Source: Bacteroidales bacterium
Lineage (GTDB): Bacteria > Bacteroidota > Bacteroidia > Bacteroidales > JAADJA01
Direction of reading: 5' to 3'
Assembly (NCBI GenBank): GCA_021740645.1
Contig: JAIOZL010000038.1
Span: 1 to 51,489, forward strand
Length of the DNA: 51,489 nucleotides
How positions within the stretch are numbered: the stretch's first letter is position 1; each line of letters begins with the position of its first letter. Both the position numbers and the translations under genes were made by a program. Shown one piece after another: positions 1 through 11,100 of this stretch. The notes beneath the pieces are model-generated. The model saw only the letters and a list, made by a program, of their open reading frames with translations. It was not told the origin of the DNA and did not search any database.

Positions 1-586
1 TTGACCCACAAGGATTACGGCTAAGATCATATGGGTTTTTCGTTTGGCCTCCTACCCCACTCCATCCACTCGATGACATTTCCCCACGAAAATTAGCCCA
101 TTCGCTAAGATTGGCTTTTGCAATGATTACTGCTCCGGCATCTCGCAGTTTTTTTGCAACCCAGCTATCCTGCAAAGGATATGAATCAGCCAGTGCTCTT
201 GACCCTGCTGTTGTTGGCATTTTATCGTGGGTATCTATATTATCCTTTAAGATAACAGGGATCCCATGCAGGGGGCCGCGACTTTTGCCCTCGGAAAGCT
301 CTTTATCCAATTGCCTGGCAATGTTCATGGCATCGGGGTTAATACAAATTATGGAATTGAGTTCAGGGCCGTTTTCGTCAATCTCATTGATCCTGTTAAG
401 GAAAAACCTCACCACTTCTTCTACATTGGATCTACTGTTATACAAGCTACTCTGAACATCCTGAATATTAGATTCAATAAAATCAGGCCCGGTATCTACA
501 CGGGAATTATTCCGTTCATCACACGAAACCATACTTAATATTAGTATGCTGATGAGAATGTGGATGGATTTGTTGTAGGACATCAT
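1..586 (-). CDS. Amidase-family lipoprotein, 3' end cut by window edge
   Basis: Partial gene read from 586 leftwards; the last part lies beyond base 1. The protein starts with a hydrophobic stretch ending LSMVSC, a lipobox, so it is probably an exported lipoprotein. Residues 105-120 read PLHGIPVILKDNIDTH, the amidase-signature N-terminal block, with the catalytic lysine at K114. GAVIIAKANLSEWANFRG and a final NPCGS at the window edge match the stretch just before the catalytic Ser-cisSer loop, which is not in the window. Family members hydrolyse amide bonds (peptide amidases, cyclic-dimer hydrolases, GatA). Export argues against a GatA role and for hydrolysis of an external peptide or amide. 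The ATG at 586 is followed at once by a second ATG (583), and either could be used. It is transcribed away from the sensor-regulator at 1113. The family call is firm; the substrate is unknown. Confidence 0.88.
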   Translation of the reverse strand, partial: MMSYNKSIHILISILILSMVSCDERNNSRVDTGPDFIESNIQDVQSSLYNSRSNVEEVVRFFLNRINEIDENGPELNSIICINPDAMNIARQLDKELSEGKSRGPLHGIPVILKDNIDTHDKMPTTAGSRALADSYPLQDSWVAKKLRDAGAVIIAKANLSEWANFRGEMSSSGWSGVGGQTKNPYDLSRNPCGS

Positions 587-1112
587 TTGAAGTTTTAAGT
601 GGATAAGTGAACTATATGCAAAAACCAAATATAGTGAAAAGAATCGAGTGTGGGAAAAAGAATCAAATATTAAGAATCTTGAAGGGGTGGCAATTAGCTT
701 TCAATCATGCACAAATTTATAAAATTAGATATCGAGGTGGGATTAATGAATTCCATCACATTGCAAAACCTGCAAATTAATCTCATGTTGGTATTTTCCA
801 TAACCATAAATCATGCATTTTAGCCGACCTGATCTTGCAAATTTCTTATTGTAAGAATATATTCTCTACAAATAACTTAATGTTTTATATATCAAAAGGC
901 GTTCATATCCGTACTTTGATATTTTATTTACAATTTCTTAACAAAATATTTATTTCACCTAATAGAAACGCTTGATTTTTAATTCCAAATTTTCGTAACT
1001 TGCCAGCTTACAACTAGTCATAGCAGGTTAGGAAAACATCAAGATCATTATTTAGGTAAACTTTACACAAATAAGTATTTTCTAAAACCCTTGTATTGTA
1101 ATAAAAGCAGGT
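587..1112. other. 526-base intergenic region, no gene seen
   Basis: AT-rich spacer between the divergent amidase and the hybrid sensor-regulator. I see no reading frame with family resemblance, no RNA gene and no strong hairpin. It must hold the promoters of both flanking genes. Candidate -7 boxes here only partly match the TAnnTTTG pattern of this phylum, so none is called. Confidence 0.6.
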
Positions 1113-4100
1113 ATGCTACGTAGAGTTTATTTTTGTACATTATTACTGCAGAAAAGCAAAAGTTTATTAAACTTTCAGGCAATTTTTTCCTGCTTGTTTT
1201 TAGTCTTTAGTTTAAGTACTTCTGATCTACCGGCACAACTTCATATTAATCTGGATAAAACCACCCGCTTCGAAAAATTGAGTGTCGGTCAGGGATTATC
1301 TTCGAGGTACACTACTGTTATTCATCAGGACCAATATGGCTTTATTTGGATAGGAACACAAAATGGCCTTAATCTTTATGATGGTATGGAATTCAAAATT
1401 TTTCGTAGCGAAACTGAAAACCCAAATTCCCTTCCCAGTAATTATATCTATAAAATTATTGAGGCTAAAGACAGCACAATCTGGATTTGTACTGAGTATG
1501 GCCTGAGCAGGTTTAACAGGGCATCAGAAGATTTTATAAACTTCTACCCGGATACAATCGATTATGATAATCCTATTAACAGCATCCGAGAAATATACAA
1601 CATAGATAATTCCCTGATATTAAATGCCGGAGGAAGTCTTTATCACTTCAATATTAATACGTTTGCTTTTCATAACACTGGTATTGAAATCATTCCCTTT
1701 CCAGTTGAAGTCTGGAACGACCCGGTTACAATGCTTCCTGATTCTTCTGGTATCCTCTGGGTTTTGTCCAAAGAGGGTCAAAATCTAGCTCTATGCCGAT
1801 ACAATTGTAAGAATGGAGAGCGTAAAAAATATTTACCCGTTAGTGAGGAACCAATAAGGTATTCAGACCTCAATGTTACTTCACTATTTAAAGTTTATCC
1901 AAATATCCTTTGGATTGGGACTTTTGGGAATGGACTGTATAAACTGGTTGTGAATGAAAATGGATTTTACACCTATGAACATTTTGACAGGTTCATATCA
2001 AAAACCATCATTACAGATTACATCACTGCAATATTCCAGGACCGGAATTCAAACATTTGGGTTGGGGCGAAATACGGCTTTTATAAATTATTGGATGGGG
2101 GACATAGCATACCAGCATTGAGCGATAAAGAAAATATTTTCTATATTAAGAATTATGGGGTCAGAGATTTTTCGGAAGACAATAGCGGATGTTTTTGGAT
2201 GACTGCCCTTGATAGGATTTTTTGTTTTAACCAACAAACAAAAAACCTTACTTATTTTATGCATGATCCTGAAAACCCAACCAGTTTAAGTGGGAATCAT
2301 CCGTTTCAGGCTTATACAGACAAAACAGATCAAACATGGATTTTAACTGAAAATAGTGGCATCAGTCGGCTGAATACCTATGCTAATTCATTTTTGCAAG
2401 TGAAAAAAAACAGCAAAGAAAACTCCCTGAGCAATGGTTTTGTCACCAGTTTCCTTGTTGACAGCAGAGGTGATGTTTGGATAGGAACATTTGGCGGGGG
2501 ATTAAACAGGACGGCTTATAAAGAAGACCATCATTTTGAGAACTTTAAACATTATTTCGATCCTGCAGCCGAAAAAGTCAGATTCAGTTATTATGGAAAT
2601 TTTGAAGTAGGTGTAATTTATGAAGACAAAATGGGAAATATCTGGGTTGGTACTTATGATGCACTTAATAAGTACAATCCCGAATCAGATGATTTTACAC
2701 AGTATCGTTACAGTCCCGAAGGCAAATCCAGCGTTGGTGAAAATGTAACCACCACAATTTTTGAAGATCATCTGGGTACCTTTTGGGTAGGAACCCAGGG
2801 AGGGTTGAACATTTTTGACAGAGAAACAGAAGAGTTTCACTATTGCCTGCCTTATACTGGAAGTTCTGCTGGTATCGGTGGATCGGCTACCTACACAATT
2901 TATGAAGACAGGCAAAAGAATCTTTGGTTTGGAGGAAAATTATTGAGAAAACTTGTGCGGAAGGATACTTCATTTATCACTTATAAAACCGGTGCCAATA
3001 TCCCTAACAACATAGCTTTTCAAAGTATAAGGGTCATATTGGAGGACAATGGGAATCATCTTTGGTTGGGGACAAATAAAGGATTATACAAGATGGATAT
3101 CCTGGAAGAAACTTACGTTGCTGTTTCCAACCGTAACGGTCAGCAGGAAGATGCAATCAGCGGAATGTGCCTGGATGATCGAGGTAATTTGTGGATAAGC
3201 AAAGCTACAGGGGGGATGTCCAGGTACAACACTGCAGATGAAACATTCATGAATTTTAACACCACCGATGGGTTGGTCGATATTGAATTTGTTGAAGGGA
3301 GTTATTACAAAGATAAAGATGGATGGATGTATTTCGGTGGCCATAATGGATTTAATGTTTTCCACCCGGACAGTATAAAAGTCAATACGCATATACCACC
3401 TGTTTATATAACTGCATTCTCCCTGTTTGGCGAAAGAAGGTATTTAGATAAACCAATATTTGAGACAAAAGAGATCCGGTTAAGCTATTATGAAAACGAG
3501 TTTACTTTCGATTTTGTGGCATTAAACTACCTCAATTCGAAGAAGAATAAATATGCCTATAAACTGGAAGGGTATGAGGAAGACTGGAATTATACGGATG
3601 GTCAGCGATTTGCAAGTTATACAAACATGGGTCCGGGAGATTATATTTTTCGGGTTAAAGCGAGCAATAATGATGGGTACTGGAATGATGAAGAGGCCAC
3701 GATCGCTCTTGTGATCCTCCCTCCTTTCTGGAAAACCAACTGGGCTTATCTGGTTTACACCTTTCTTTTTATCGGGATCATCTACCTCTTACGACGATAT
3801 GAAATGAACCGCTTGCATTATAAGCAAAAGCTTGAGATAAACCTTATTGAATCGGAAAAGCGCAAAGAACTGGATATCGAAAAAAACAAGTTCTTCTCCA
3901 ACATCTCTCATGAGTTCCGTACGCCCTTAACCCTGATCCTTGGCCCGTTGAACAAAATTATTGATAAATCAGCCAATGAAGAGCAAAAAGAAGAGCTTGG
4001 CCTGATCAGGCGGAATGCACAGCGGTTACAGGTGCTGATCAATCAATTGCTCAGCCTCTCCAAGCTCGAATCAGGACAAATGAAACTGAAAGCCTGTCCG

Positions 4101-5498
4101 GAAAATATTGTGAGACTGACTCGTGTGCTGGTAGAATCATTTCAATCTATGGCTGAAGATCGTGAAATTAAAATTGATTTTGAATGCAATGCTAATGAAT
4201 ACATTGTTTATATCGATGCACTCAAATACGAGAAGATCGTCAATAACCTGCTCTCCAATGCCTTTAAGTTTACGGAGAGGGGAGGAAAGATAAAAGTATC
4301 TGTTTCCCCACTTGAGGACAGTGTAACGGATTCCTCCCATCAGGAGGAACCAGGAGGAGTGACAATAAAAATCGCTGACACCGGTATTGGCATTCGTAAA
4401 GAAAAGTTACCCTACGTATTCGACCGATTTTACCAGGTGGATGAAAAGCAAATGCGGACCAACCTGGGAACCGGTATTGGGCTGGCCCTTACTAAAGAAC
4501 TGGTTGAACTGCACCATGGAACCATAAATGTTGACAGTGAATCAGGAATGGGAACTACATTCACCCTGTTTTTTCCAGCGGGGAAAAACCACTTGTCAGC
4601 CGATGAGATTTTTGAAAGCAGTTCTCGTCCTATGCTTCAGGATCATGAGTTTTCGAATGAGGATTATTTGTATGTGCAGGATGTTACAACAAAATCCGAA
4701 ATAAAACCAGAAACTTCTTACAATAACAAGTTACCCCTTTTACTAATCGTTGAAGACAACGATGATATGCGCTCCTATATCAGAAGTTACCTTACCGGTT
4801 TATACAATATCATTGAAGCTGCCAATGGCAAAGAAGGAGCCGAAAAGGCCATTGAGCAAATCCCAGACCTAATCGTTAGTGATCTGATGATGCCCTTTGT
4901 AGATGGAAGTGAAATGACCCGGCAATTGAAAAGTGATGAACGAACAAGCCATATTCCCATCATCCTGCTTACTGCCAAAGCCTCCAGGGAAACAAAGCTG
5001 GAAGGCCTTGAATTGGGGGCAGATGATTTTCTGACCAAACCTTTCGATACGGAGGAATTGCTTGTTCGGATAAAGAACCTGGTCGAACAAAGAAGGAAAT
5101 TGAGAGCGTTGCTTTCAAAACATCTCGGTGATTCAAAACAAACTAGTTTGATCAGGGAATCTTCCGGTAAGTTGATCTCAAAGCTTGACGAGAAGTTTCT
5201 TGAAAAAGCGACGTTCCTGGTTCGTGAACACATGTCGAATCCCGAATTCAGCGTAGATATGCTGGCTCGTGAAATGTCGGTCAGTAGGATGCAACTACAT
5301 CGCAAGCTCACCGGCCTGACAGATCATTCGGCCAGCGACCTGATCAGGAACATCCGGTTGATGCACGCTGCCCGATTACTCAAGGAGGGTGAACTGAATG
5401 TAACAGAAATAACTTACGAGATTGGCATCTCCAGCCAGTCGAACTTTTCAAAGATCTTCAAGGAAAAATACGGGGTATCACCCTCCGAATATCACTGA
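1113..5498 (+). CDS. Hybrid two-component system sensor/regulator (HTCS)
   Basis: A 1461-residue one-protein signalling system. The N-terminus carries an export signal, followed by about 750 residues of two-component-propeller (Reg_prop) repeats with recurring motifs such as GFIWIGTQNGL, GDVWIGTFGGG and GNIWVGTYDAL. A Y_Y_Y-type domain follows (around 790-865), then one transmembrane helix (about 870-893). The cytoplasmic part has HisKA (FFSNISHEFRTPLTLILG, His near 933), HATPase (NNLLSNAFKFT near 1045, DTGIGI near 1089), a receiver (LLIVEDNDDMRSY, acceptor Asp near 1257 in IVSDLMMP, LTKPF) and an AraC-type helix-turn-helix over the last 80 residues. All phosphorelay residues are present. In Bacteroidota such proteins bind a periplasmic ligand, often an oligosaccharide, and activate nearby genes. 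No SusC/SusD pair lies beside it; the adjacent genes encode secreted T9SS proteins, so these are the likely targets (inference). Confidence 0.96.
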   Translation: MLRRVYFCTLLLQKSKSLLNFQAIFSCLFLVFSLSTSDLPAQLHINLDKTTRFEKLSVGQGLSSRYTTVIHQDQYGFIWIGTQNGLNLYDGMEFKIFRSETENPNSLPSNYIYKIIEAKDSTIWICTEYGLSRFNRASEDFINFYPDTIDYDNPINSIREIYNIDNSLILNAGGSLYHFNINTFAFHNTGIEIIPFPVEVWNDPVTMLPDSSGILWVLSKEGQNLALCRYNCKNGERKKYLPVSEEPIRYSDLNVTSLFKVYPNILWIGTFGNGLYKLVVNENGFYTYEHFDRFISKTIITDYITAIFQDRNSNIWVGAKYGFYKLLDGGHSIPALSDKENIFYIKNYGVRDFSEDNSGCFWMTALDRIFCFNQQTKNLTYFMHDPENPTSLSGNHPFQAYTDKTDQTWILTENSGISRLNTYANSFLQVKKNSKENSLSNGFVTSFLVDSRGDVWIGTFGGGLNRTAYKEDHHFENFKHYFDPAAEKVRFSYYGNFEVGVIYEDKMGNIWVGTYDALNKYNPESDDFTQYRYSPEGKSSVGENVTTTIFEDHLGTFWVGTQGGLNIFDRETEEFHYCLPYTGSSAGIGGSATYTIYEDRQKNLWFGGKLLRKLVRKDTSFITYKTGANIPNNIAFQSIRVILEDNGNHLWLGTNKGLYKMDILEETYVAVSNRNGQQEDAISGMCLDDRGNLWISKATGGMSRYNTADETFMNFNTTDGLVDIEFVEGSYYKDKDGWMYFGGHNGFNVFHPDSIKVNTHIPPVYITAFSLFGERRYLDKPIFETKEIRLSYYENEFTFDFVALNYLNSKKNKYAYKLEGYEEDWNYTDGQRFASYTNMGPGDYIFRVKASNNDGYWNDEEATIALVILPPFWKTNWAYLVYTFLFIGIIYLLRRYEMNRLHYKQKLEINLIESEKRKELDIEKNKFFSNISHEFRTPLTLILGPLNKIIDKSANEEQKEELGLIRRNAQRLQVLINQLLSLSKLESGQMKLKACPENIVRLTRVLVESFQSMAEDREIKIDFECNANEYIVYIDALKYEKIVNNLLSNAFKFTERGGKIKVSVSPLEDSVTDSSHQEEPGGVTIKIADTGIGIRKEKLPYVFDRFYQVDEKQMRTNLGTGIGLALTKELVELHHGTINVDSESGMGTTFTLFFPAGKNHLSADEIFESSSRPMLQDHEFSNEDYLYVQDVTTKSEIKPETSYNNKLPLLLIVEDNDDMRSYIRSYLTGLYNIIEAANGKEGAEKAIEQIPDLIVSDLMMPFVDGSEMTRQLKSDERTSHIPIILLTAKASRETKLEGLELGADDFLTKPFDTEELLVRIKNLVEQRRKLRALLSKHLGDSKQTSLIRESSGKLISKLDEKFLEKATFLVREHMSNPEFSVDMLAREMSVSRMQLHRKLTGLTDHSASDLIRNIRLMHAARLLKEGELNVTEITYEIGISSQSNFSKIFKEKYGVSPSEYH

Positions 5499-5749
5499 TT
5501 CCAATTTAATTCGTCATTGCGATCCGCTATCCTGCGTAGAAGCATTCTCATTGAATTTAATATAAGGGAGATTGATATCCCGAATTTTCGGAATTTCTCC
5601 CGACAATGATAAAAAACAAATTTTCCGGACATGCTAAATTTCCGCGGAAATTGGTACATCCTCATCAATTTTCCCTGTAAAATGATGCATTTATTACATA
5701 CACGATAACATCTGTTACCAATTCGTCAAACTAAACTTTCCTCAAGCTC

Positions 5750-5757
5750 TAATTTTG
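5750..5757 (+). promoter_or_regulatory. Candidate -7 box of the M4 peptidase gene
   Basis: TAATTTTG matches the Bacteroidota -7 consensus TAnnTTTG at every fixed position and lies 42 bases before the ATG at 5800. No clear TTTG -33 box sits 19-21 bases upstream. The rest of the 301-base gap 5499-5799 shows no gene or terminator. Its position suggests the peptidase gene has its own promoter, separate from the sensor-regulator gene. Confidence 0.45.
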
Positions 5758-5799
5758 CCAATAGAAATTATTCAAATCTATTAACTAAAAAAAACTATC

Positions 5800-8079
5800 A
5801 TGAAAAAATTCTACACAGGGCTTATAATAAGCCTGATCACTTTCACACTTCATGCACAGCAGGAAGCCAACACCGGAATTGCTTCAAACACAATGGATGA
5901 GATACAAAACTGCGATACTGAAATTGAAATCAATACCATATATTATGGCCTACAAACGATCACTGTGGATTCAGTTGCGCCGGACACTGCCTGGCTGAGG
6001 GATTGCACACGGGGCGGAGGGGTTGAGACGTATAACATGAATTACAATTTTTTATGGCAAAATGCTCAACTGATCAATCTTTATGACAATGTACCCGGTG
6101 CTTCAGATGCACACTTTGCTACAGAAAAGGTTTACGATTTCTATCTGAATAAATACGGATTGAACTCTTATGACGGAAATGGAGCTAAAATGGTCACCTA
6201 CATCAACTTTGGACCGTCTTTTATGACTGGTTCTCTTTTTAATGGAATTGCCACAAGCATAGGCAGTGGGGCTCAACCGCTTATCGACCTTATCGGCCAT
6301 GAATTTACACATGGAGTACATGGGTATGCCGGCGGGAAATATCCGTCAGGTAAGCCCGCGGCATCTAGTAAATCTTATGACGCTAATGAAACCGGGGCCT
6401 TAAGTGAATCTTACTGTGATATCATGGGCACAGCCGCTGAATATTGGGCAGTTCCCGGGACGTTTAGCTGGCTCTTTGGAACAACAGATCCCACCAAATA
6501 CGATATGTCGGATCCCAATGGATCGTTAAGCCCGGTCGGAACCCATTATCCGGATACATACGAGGGAAATTACTGGCTTTTCGATGGCAGTTGGACAGCA
6601 ATTGTCCACACCAATGCAGCCGTACAGGATTATTGTTTCTATTTATTGAGCGACGGGGGAACAGGTACCAATGACTACGGAGATGACTATAATGTTGTAG
6701 GCATCGGCATTGACCATGCCTCAGATATTTTTTACCGGGCGCTTACCGTTTATATGTCAACAACTGCACAATTCATCGATTCGAGACAATTTACCATCCA
6801 GGCTGCCATAGATCTTTTCGGAGATTGTAGCAATGAAGTGGAACAGCTCATCCACGCCTGGTATGCCGTTGGCGTAGGACCGGACACCTATACCCGTGAC
6901 CTGGCCTTAAAAACGGTTGTCAGCCCGGTGAACGACTGTGATCTGAATGATGAGGTAACCGTTGAACTGGAGGTAGTCTATAATTACTCGGGTTGCACCG
7001 ACATGATCCCGGCGGGAACCCCCATTGAAATGTCCTACCAGTGGGATTCCGATACACCTGTTGTTGAAACATGGGTATTGGATGAAGATTTCAATGAAGG
7101 AGAAACCTGGAGTTACAGTTTTGCCACCCCCATCAATATCCCTGAAATTGCAGTAGCCTATGAACTGAGCGTCTGGATCAATTACGACCAGGATGCTATC
7201 GTTGTTAATAACAGCTTAGAGGCTTACCCGGTGGAACGAAAGTATGATTACGACGGGAATATTATGGATTTTGAACTCGGTGGATTTACGAACATCAATA
7301 CATTTTACACCAAAAGTGGCATCTGGGCCAGGGCCGAGATCGATACGGCAGCGAAGCATACCGGGGACAATGGTTTTTTGATGGGTTCCTCTATATTTAA
7401 TCCAAATACGCTTCCGGAAGATCCAGCTTTAAATTTTGAGACCAAACCCGAACTGATCTCACAATTATGTTTTTGTGTTGATGCAACGGAATGGGAACAT
7501 GTAACCGTGAACTTTGACCTGAAACAAACACATTCCGGGATGTACATGTTCCTCTACGGAAATGATTCCACCGAATTCCTCTCCAGCATGCGTATGCTGG
7601 TCAACGGTGAGCAGTTTGGCGAGCAGTTTCATCCGGATACCTATACCGATGATCCCTGGGTGACCCACACGTTTTCACTGGATCAATGGGCAGGTACCTA
7701 TTTTGAATTTTGCTTTCAGAGCAAGAATTATGTAAATGATGAGGGTGATAATACACCCATTTTTGCCTGGGATACGGATGGTGATAATACCTATCTGGAC
7801 AATATTCTTTTTGCAGATGAAATATTCACCGGTGTACCTGAGGATAAAACCAATGATTTTGCGATCTATCCTAATCCGGCAAACGATAAAGTTTTTATAT
7901 CCCATGAGAATGGATCTTCAATTACGGAGGTGAATATTTACAATCAGGTAGGCCAGCAGTTACTGCATATTTACAATCCCGGCAATCCGTTGGATATTTC
8001 AACACTGGAAAACGGGATATACATCATTGAGATCATCTCTAACCAATCAGCAAGCAGGGAAAAACTGATTGTACGATAA
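5800..8079 (+). CDS. Secreted M4-family (thermolysin-like) zinc metallopeptidase with T9SS sorting domain
   Basis: 759 residues. The signal peptide ends near HAQQ (about residue 20). The zinc motif HEFTH covers residues 167-171 (His167, Glu168, His171); the third ligand Glu203 lies in GALSESYCDIMG, with Asp207 in the thermolysin position; His270 in IVHTN corresponds to the transition-state histidine. The catalytic set is therefore complete. The catalytic domain begins directly after the signal (YYGLQTITVDS, then CTRGGGVETYNMNY), so the FTP/PepSY propeptide usual in M4 enzymes is absent. After it come a CARDB-like region (about 365-480), a jelly-roll or MAM-like region (about 485-670) and a C-terminal sorting domain starting FAIYPNPANDK and ending EKLIVR. 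It probably degrades extracellular protein, either released or surface-attached through T9SS. It follows the sensor-regulator and precedes another T9SS protein. Confidence 0.95.
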   Translation: MKKFYTGLIISLITFTLHAQQEANTGIASNTMDEIQNCDTEIEINTIYYGLQTITVDSVAPDTAWLRDCTRGGGVETYNMNYNFLWQNAQLINLYDNVPGASDAHFATEKVYDFYLNKYGLNSYDGNGAKMVTYINFGPSFMTGSLFNGIATSIGSGAQPLIDLIGHEFTHGVHGYAGGKYPSGKPAASSKSYDANETGALSESYCDIMGTAAEYWAVPGTFSWLFGTTDPTKYDMSDPNGSLSPVGTHYPDTYEGNYWLFDGSWTAIVHTNAAVQDYCFYLLSDGGTGTNDYGDDYNVVGIGIDHASDIFYRALTVYMSTTAQFIDSRQFTIQAAIDLFGDCSNEVEQLIHAWYAVGVGPDTYTRDLALKTVVSPVNDCDLNDEVTVELEVVYNYSGCTDMIPAGTPIEMSYQWDSDTPVVETWVLDEDFNEGETWSYSFATPINIPEIAVAYELSVWINYDQDAIVVNNSLEAYPVERKYDYDGNIMDFELGGFTNINTFYTKSGIWARAEIDTAAKHTGDNGFLMGSSIFNPNTLPEDPALNFETKPELISQLCFCVDATEWEHVTVNFDLKQTHSGMYMFLYGNDSTEFLSSMRMLVNGEQFGEQFHPDTYTDDPWVTHTFSLDQWAGTYFEFCFQSKNYVNDEGDNTPIFAWDTDGDNTYLDNILFADEIFTGVPEDKTNDFAIYPNPANDKVFISHENGSSITEVNIYNQVGQQLLHIYNPGNPLDISTLENGIYIIEIISNQSASREKLIVR

Positions 8080-8101
8080 TAACTAACCAAATCACTATTT
8101 A

Positions 8102-8127
8102 GCACAAGGGGTTCCTTTCCCTTGCGC
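8102..8127 (+). terminator. Hairpin between two T9SS genes, possible weak terminator or processing site
   Basis: GCACAAGGG and CCCTTGCGC form a 9-base stem with one mismatch and an 8-base loop, 23 bases after the peptidase stop. The following bases are not a run of T, so termination would be weak. It could instead stabilise the upstream mRNA end or reduce read-through into the gene at 8171. Confidence 0.35.
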
Positions 8128-8170
8128 TTATCAAACAGCTAACTTAAAAATGAACTAAAAATTTACTTCA

Positions 8171-11100
8171 ATGAAAACGTTAAAACATACTTTCGGCAAC
8201 AGGCTGAAATTTCAGATAGCCGGCAAATCTTTTTTGAGAAAAATTAACTTATTAATTTTCTCCACAATTTTTACATGCATGTTCATATCTTTTACTCATG
8301 CACAGGATAATCCTTTTCACCTGACTCAGCCGACAAAAATTGAGTCGAATGACATCATGCTATTCTGGATGGAAGATATAGGTGGTGCCAATATAAAAAG
8401 CTACCAAAAAGTTTACCGTTATAAAACCGAAGGTATCTTGCTCCCTCCCGACTCGATTGAGATCGATACGATGATTAATGAAACCCTGCGAAGAGAAGAT
8501 AACAGGCCCGGTAGCAATAAATATGTTGATATAGCAACAGGAAGATTTAATATCGATCCTTATGACGATGCTGTTGCAGTTTGGCGTAATAACCAGTCCA
8601 ATCAAAAGATCGAAATAATGATTAGTCATTTCGATACATCTGGTTTCTTTTCAAATACGACTGCATTTACACTGGATGCAGGGGAAGAACTTGAACAGGA
8701 TCAGCAGATATTTGTCAGAACCGGAAATTTTGATTCAGATACTGAGGATGAATTTATCGTCGTTTGTAGGGATATTTCTGATTCAGTGTTATTTTATGTG
8801 TATGATGTGGATTCAATGTTACAAATCCAACTTATTAAAAGATACTCGGATAATAAGGTAAATTCAACAAGTTTGACAACATTTGTCAGGTACTTTGCAG
8901 AGACAGCCGATCTTAACGGTGATGGTATTGATGAATTGATTACAACAACTTATGAACTCCCTTTCACGGACGATTACGTTCCAATCACTATAAGAATTTA
9001 TGCATTTGAAAATGGAGATATTATTCCCAAAGGGACAAAGGTAATTCAGACACCAAAATATTCTCATAATATGACCGATTTTGCTATGAGTCTTGCTGCC
9101 GGTCAGTTTGATTCCGATGCTGGACTTGAACTTGCGTTCGGAAGTGTGGTGAAATCGCCAAACTTTGATCACAAAGTACATAATTATATTCTTGATATTA
9201 CGGCTGATCTGCAGTCTATCAGTCTTGGTAATATCTGGACATATACTCCAATTTGGAATAATACAAGTGTCAATTACCATACGGAGTTTTGCATGACTTG
9301 CGGAGATTTGAATAACAATGGCAGGGATGAAGTAGTATTTGCAATTGGTAATAAAATCAAGGTATCTGCGGTCAATGATGATCTTTCCTTTAGCGGAAAA
9401 GTATTGATTCATATGACTAACGGAATGTATTTTGATTATTTGCAAAGTTATAACTATCTTAAAATAAGCGATATGAATATGGACAACAAAAAAGACATCA
9501 TTGTTGTTAAGAATATCGTTGGCTGGTCAAGTATAGGTTTCATAACAAAAATCCACTCCTTAGATACGACACTTGACAATGCAACATTGATTGCACAGAA
9601 AGTATCGGATGAGTCTCAACATGATAATTATCAGCCCTTTGCCATTGCTGTTGGAAATTTCGATGGATTTGATTATACTCTAGGACTACCAACCCTCTAT
9701 CACGCATACGACATTGTACAGCCTGTGGTGATCCTTAATGCACCACCCGTACATTTCGATATGATTGATGGCACTATTTACGATGTAAATGCCTGCTACA
9801 ACGGAGGGGATTGTGATTTCTTCTCACAGTATTTGTTAGGAACGGGAACTTCGATGGAAGTATCTACACAGACTCATAGTGACTGGTCTGTCTCGACTGG
9901 AGTTAAAACAGAAGGTTCAGTTACAGTTGAACCCATGGGTGTAGGTATATCATATAATTACAAATTATGGGCAATTGGTAGTTATGGTGAACACTTCAGC
10001 AATGAGAACACATATGGTCAGAGTATTTACAGTGAGGTGACCGTAGATGCCAGAGATGATGACCGGATCTTTGCTACAACATTTGATTACGATATTTGGG
10101 AATATCCAATATTTCATAGGAATGAAACTTTTCCGAGACGCTCATATTTGGCCCTCGTTCCTAAAAATGCCCAGGGTACATGGTTCGGAAGTAAAAGTTA
10201 TTTTGCAAGCAACTATATTCCAGAACATGAAGTAGGCAATATTATGTCGTATTCACCAGATACCTCCTTTACTATTAATCCGGATTTGTCTGAGGTAATA
10301 GAAGCCAACTACGGTGGCAGTAAATTTTCTGTGGACGTTTCTTCAAACTACAACTGGGATTTGGTTTTTCAGGATTTTCAGAATAACCAAGCAAGCACTG
10401 AATGGGATATTGGAGTTGATGTAGGAATTGAAACAGGAAATTTTACTTTTACTTATGGGCAAAATTTGGGTAACATGACAACCCAAAAAACATCCGTCCA
10501 AAATGAACTAAATCTACATGTTCATCTTGGTAGTTTGAATCCGGCTTCCAGCGATGCTAAATATTCCGGTGCTCCATATGCTTACTGGGCAAATAATGGA
10601 GCGTTGGTTGTTGATTATGCTGTTGAGCCGGAACTTTCACAGCCCGGATTTCCCCAAACCTGGTGGCAGGATACCTATGGAAACAATCCTGATCCTACCT
10701 TCATCCTTCCCTGGAGGCTCGACCCTGAAAAGGGTTATTCATTGAGTGATCCATCCAAAAGATACCTAACAAAGGATATAATCATTTCACCTGCCAATCC
10801 GCAGGAAGGAGATACTTCAACAATTATTGCCAGGGTGCGGAATTATAGTTTTGTTGCAACATCCAGCACCGTAACTGTAAGTTTTTATCTCGGCGATCCC
10901 GATTCAACCGGAACACCTATTATGGGTATCGACGGCACCAATTCGGCCAGTATTTCAGAACCCATTATCGCACGTGGTAGATCAGATGCAACATTCAAAT
11001 GGGTGATTCCCGCCGGCCTTCCTTCTTATCCAAGAATATATGCAGAAATTGATGAACAGAATATGATCAACGAGATCCATGAAGACAACAACAAAGGATT

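Noticed and set aside
111..538. Two plus-strand reading frames at the left edge
   Set aside because: They lie opposite the amidase gene, which has clear family motifs on the minus strand (GIPVILKDN, catalytic Lys); the plus frames show no family resemblance.
4787..5311. A 174-residue minus-strand frame inside the sensor-regulator gene
   Set aside because: It is antisense to the receiver and helix-turn-helix region, which carries strong motifs; no promoter or family features on the minus strand.
8864..9445. A 193-residue minus-strand frame
   Set aside because: Antisense to the FG-GAP gene, where the plus strand has calcium-loop repeats; the minus protein is Ile/Lys/Cys-rich and unstructured in pattern.
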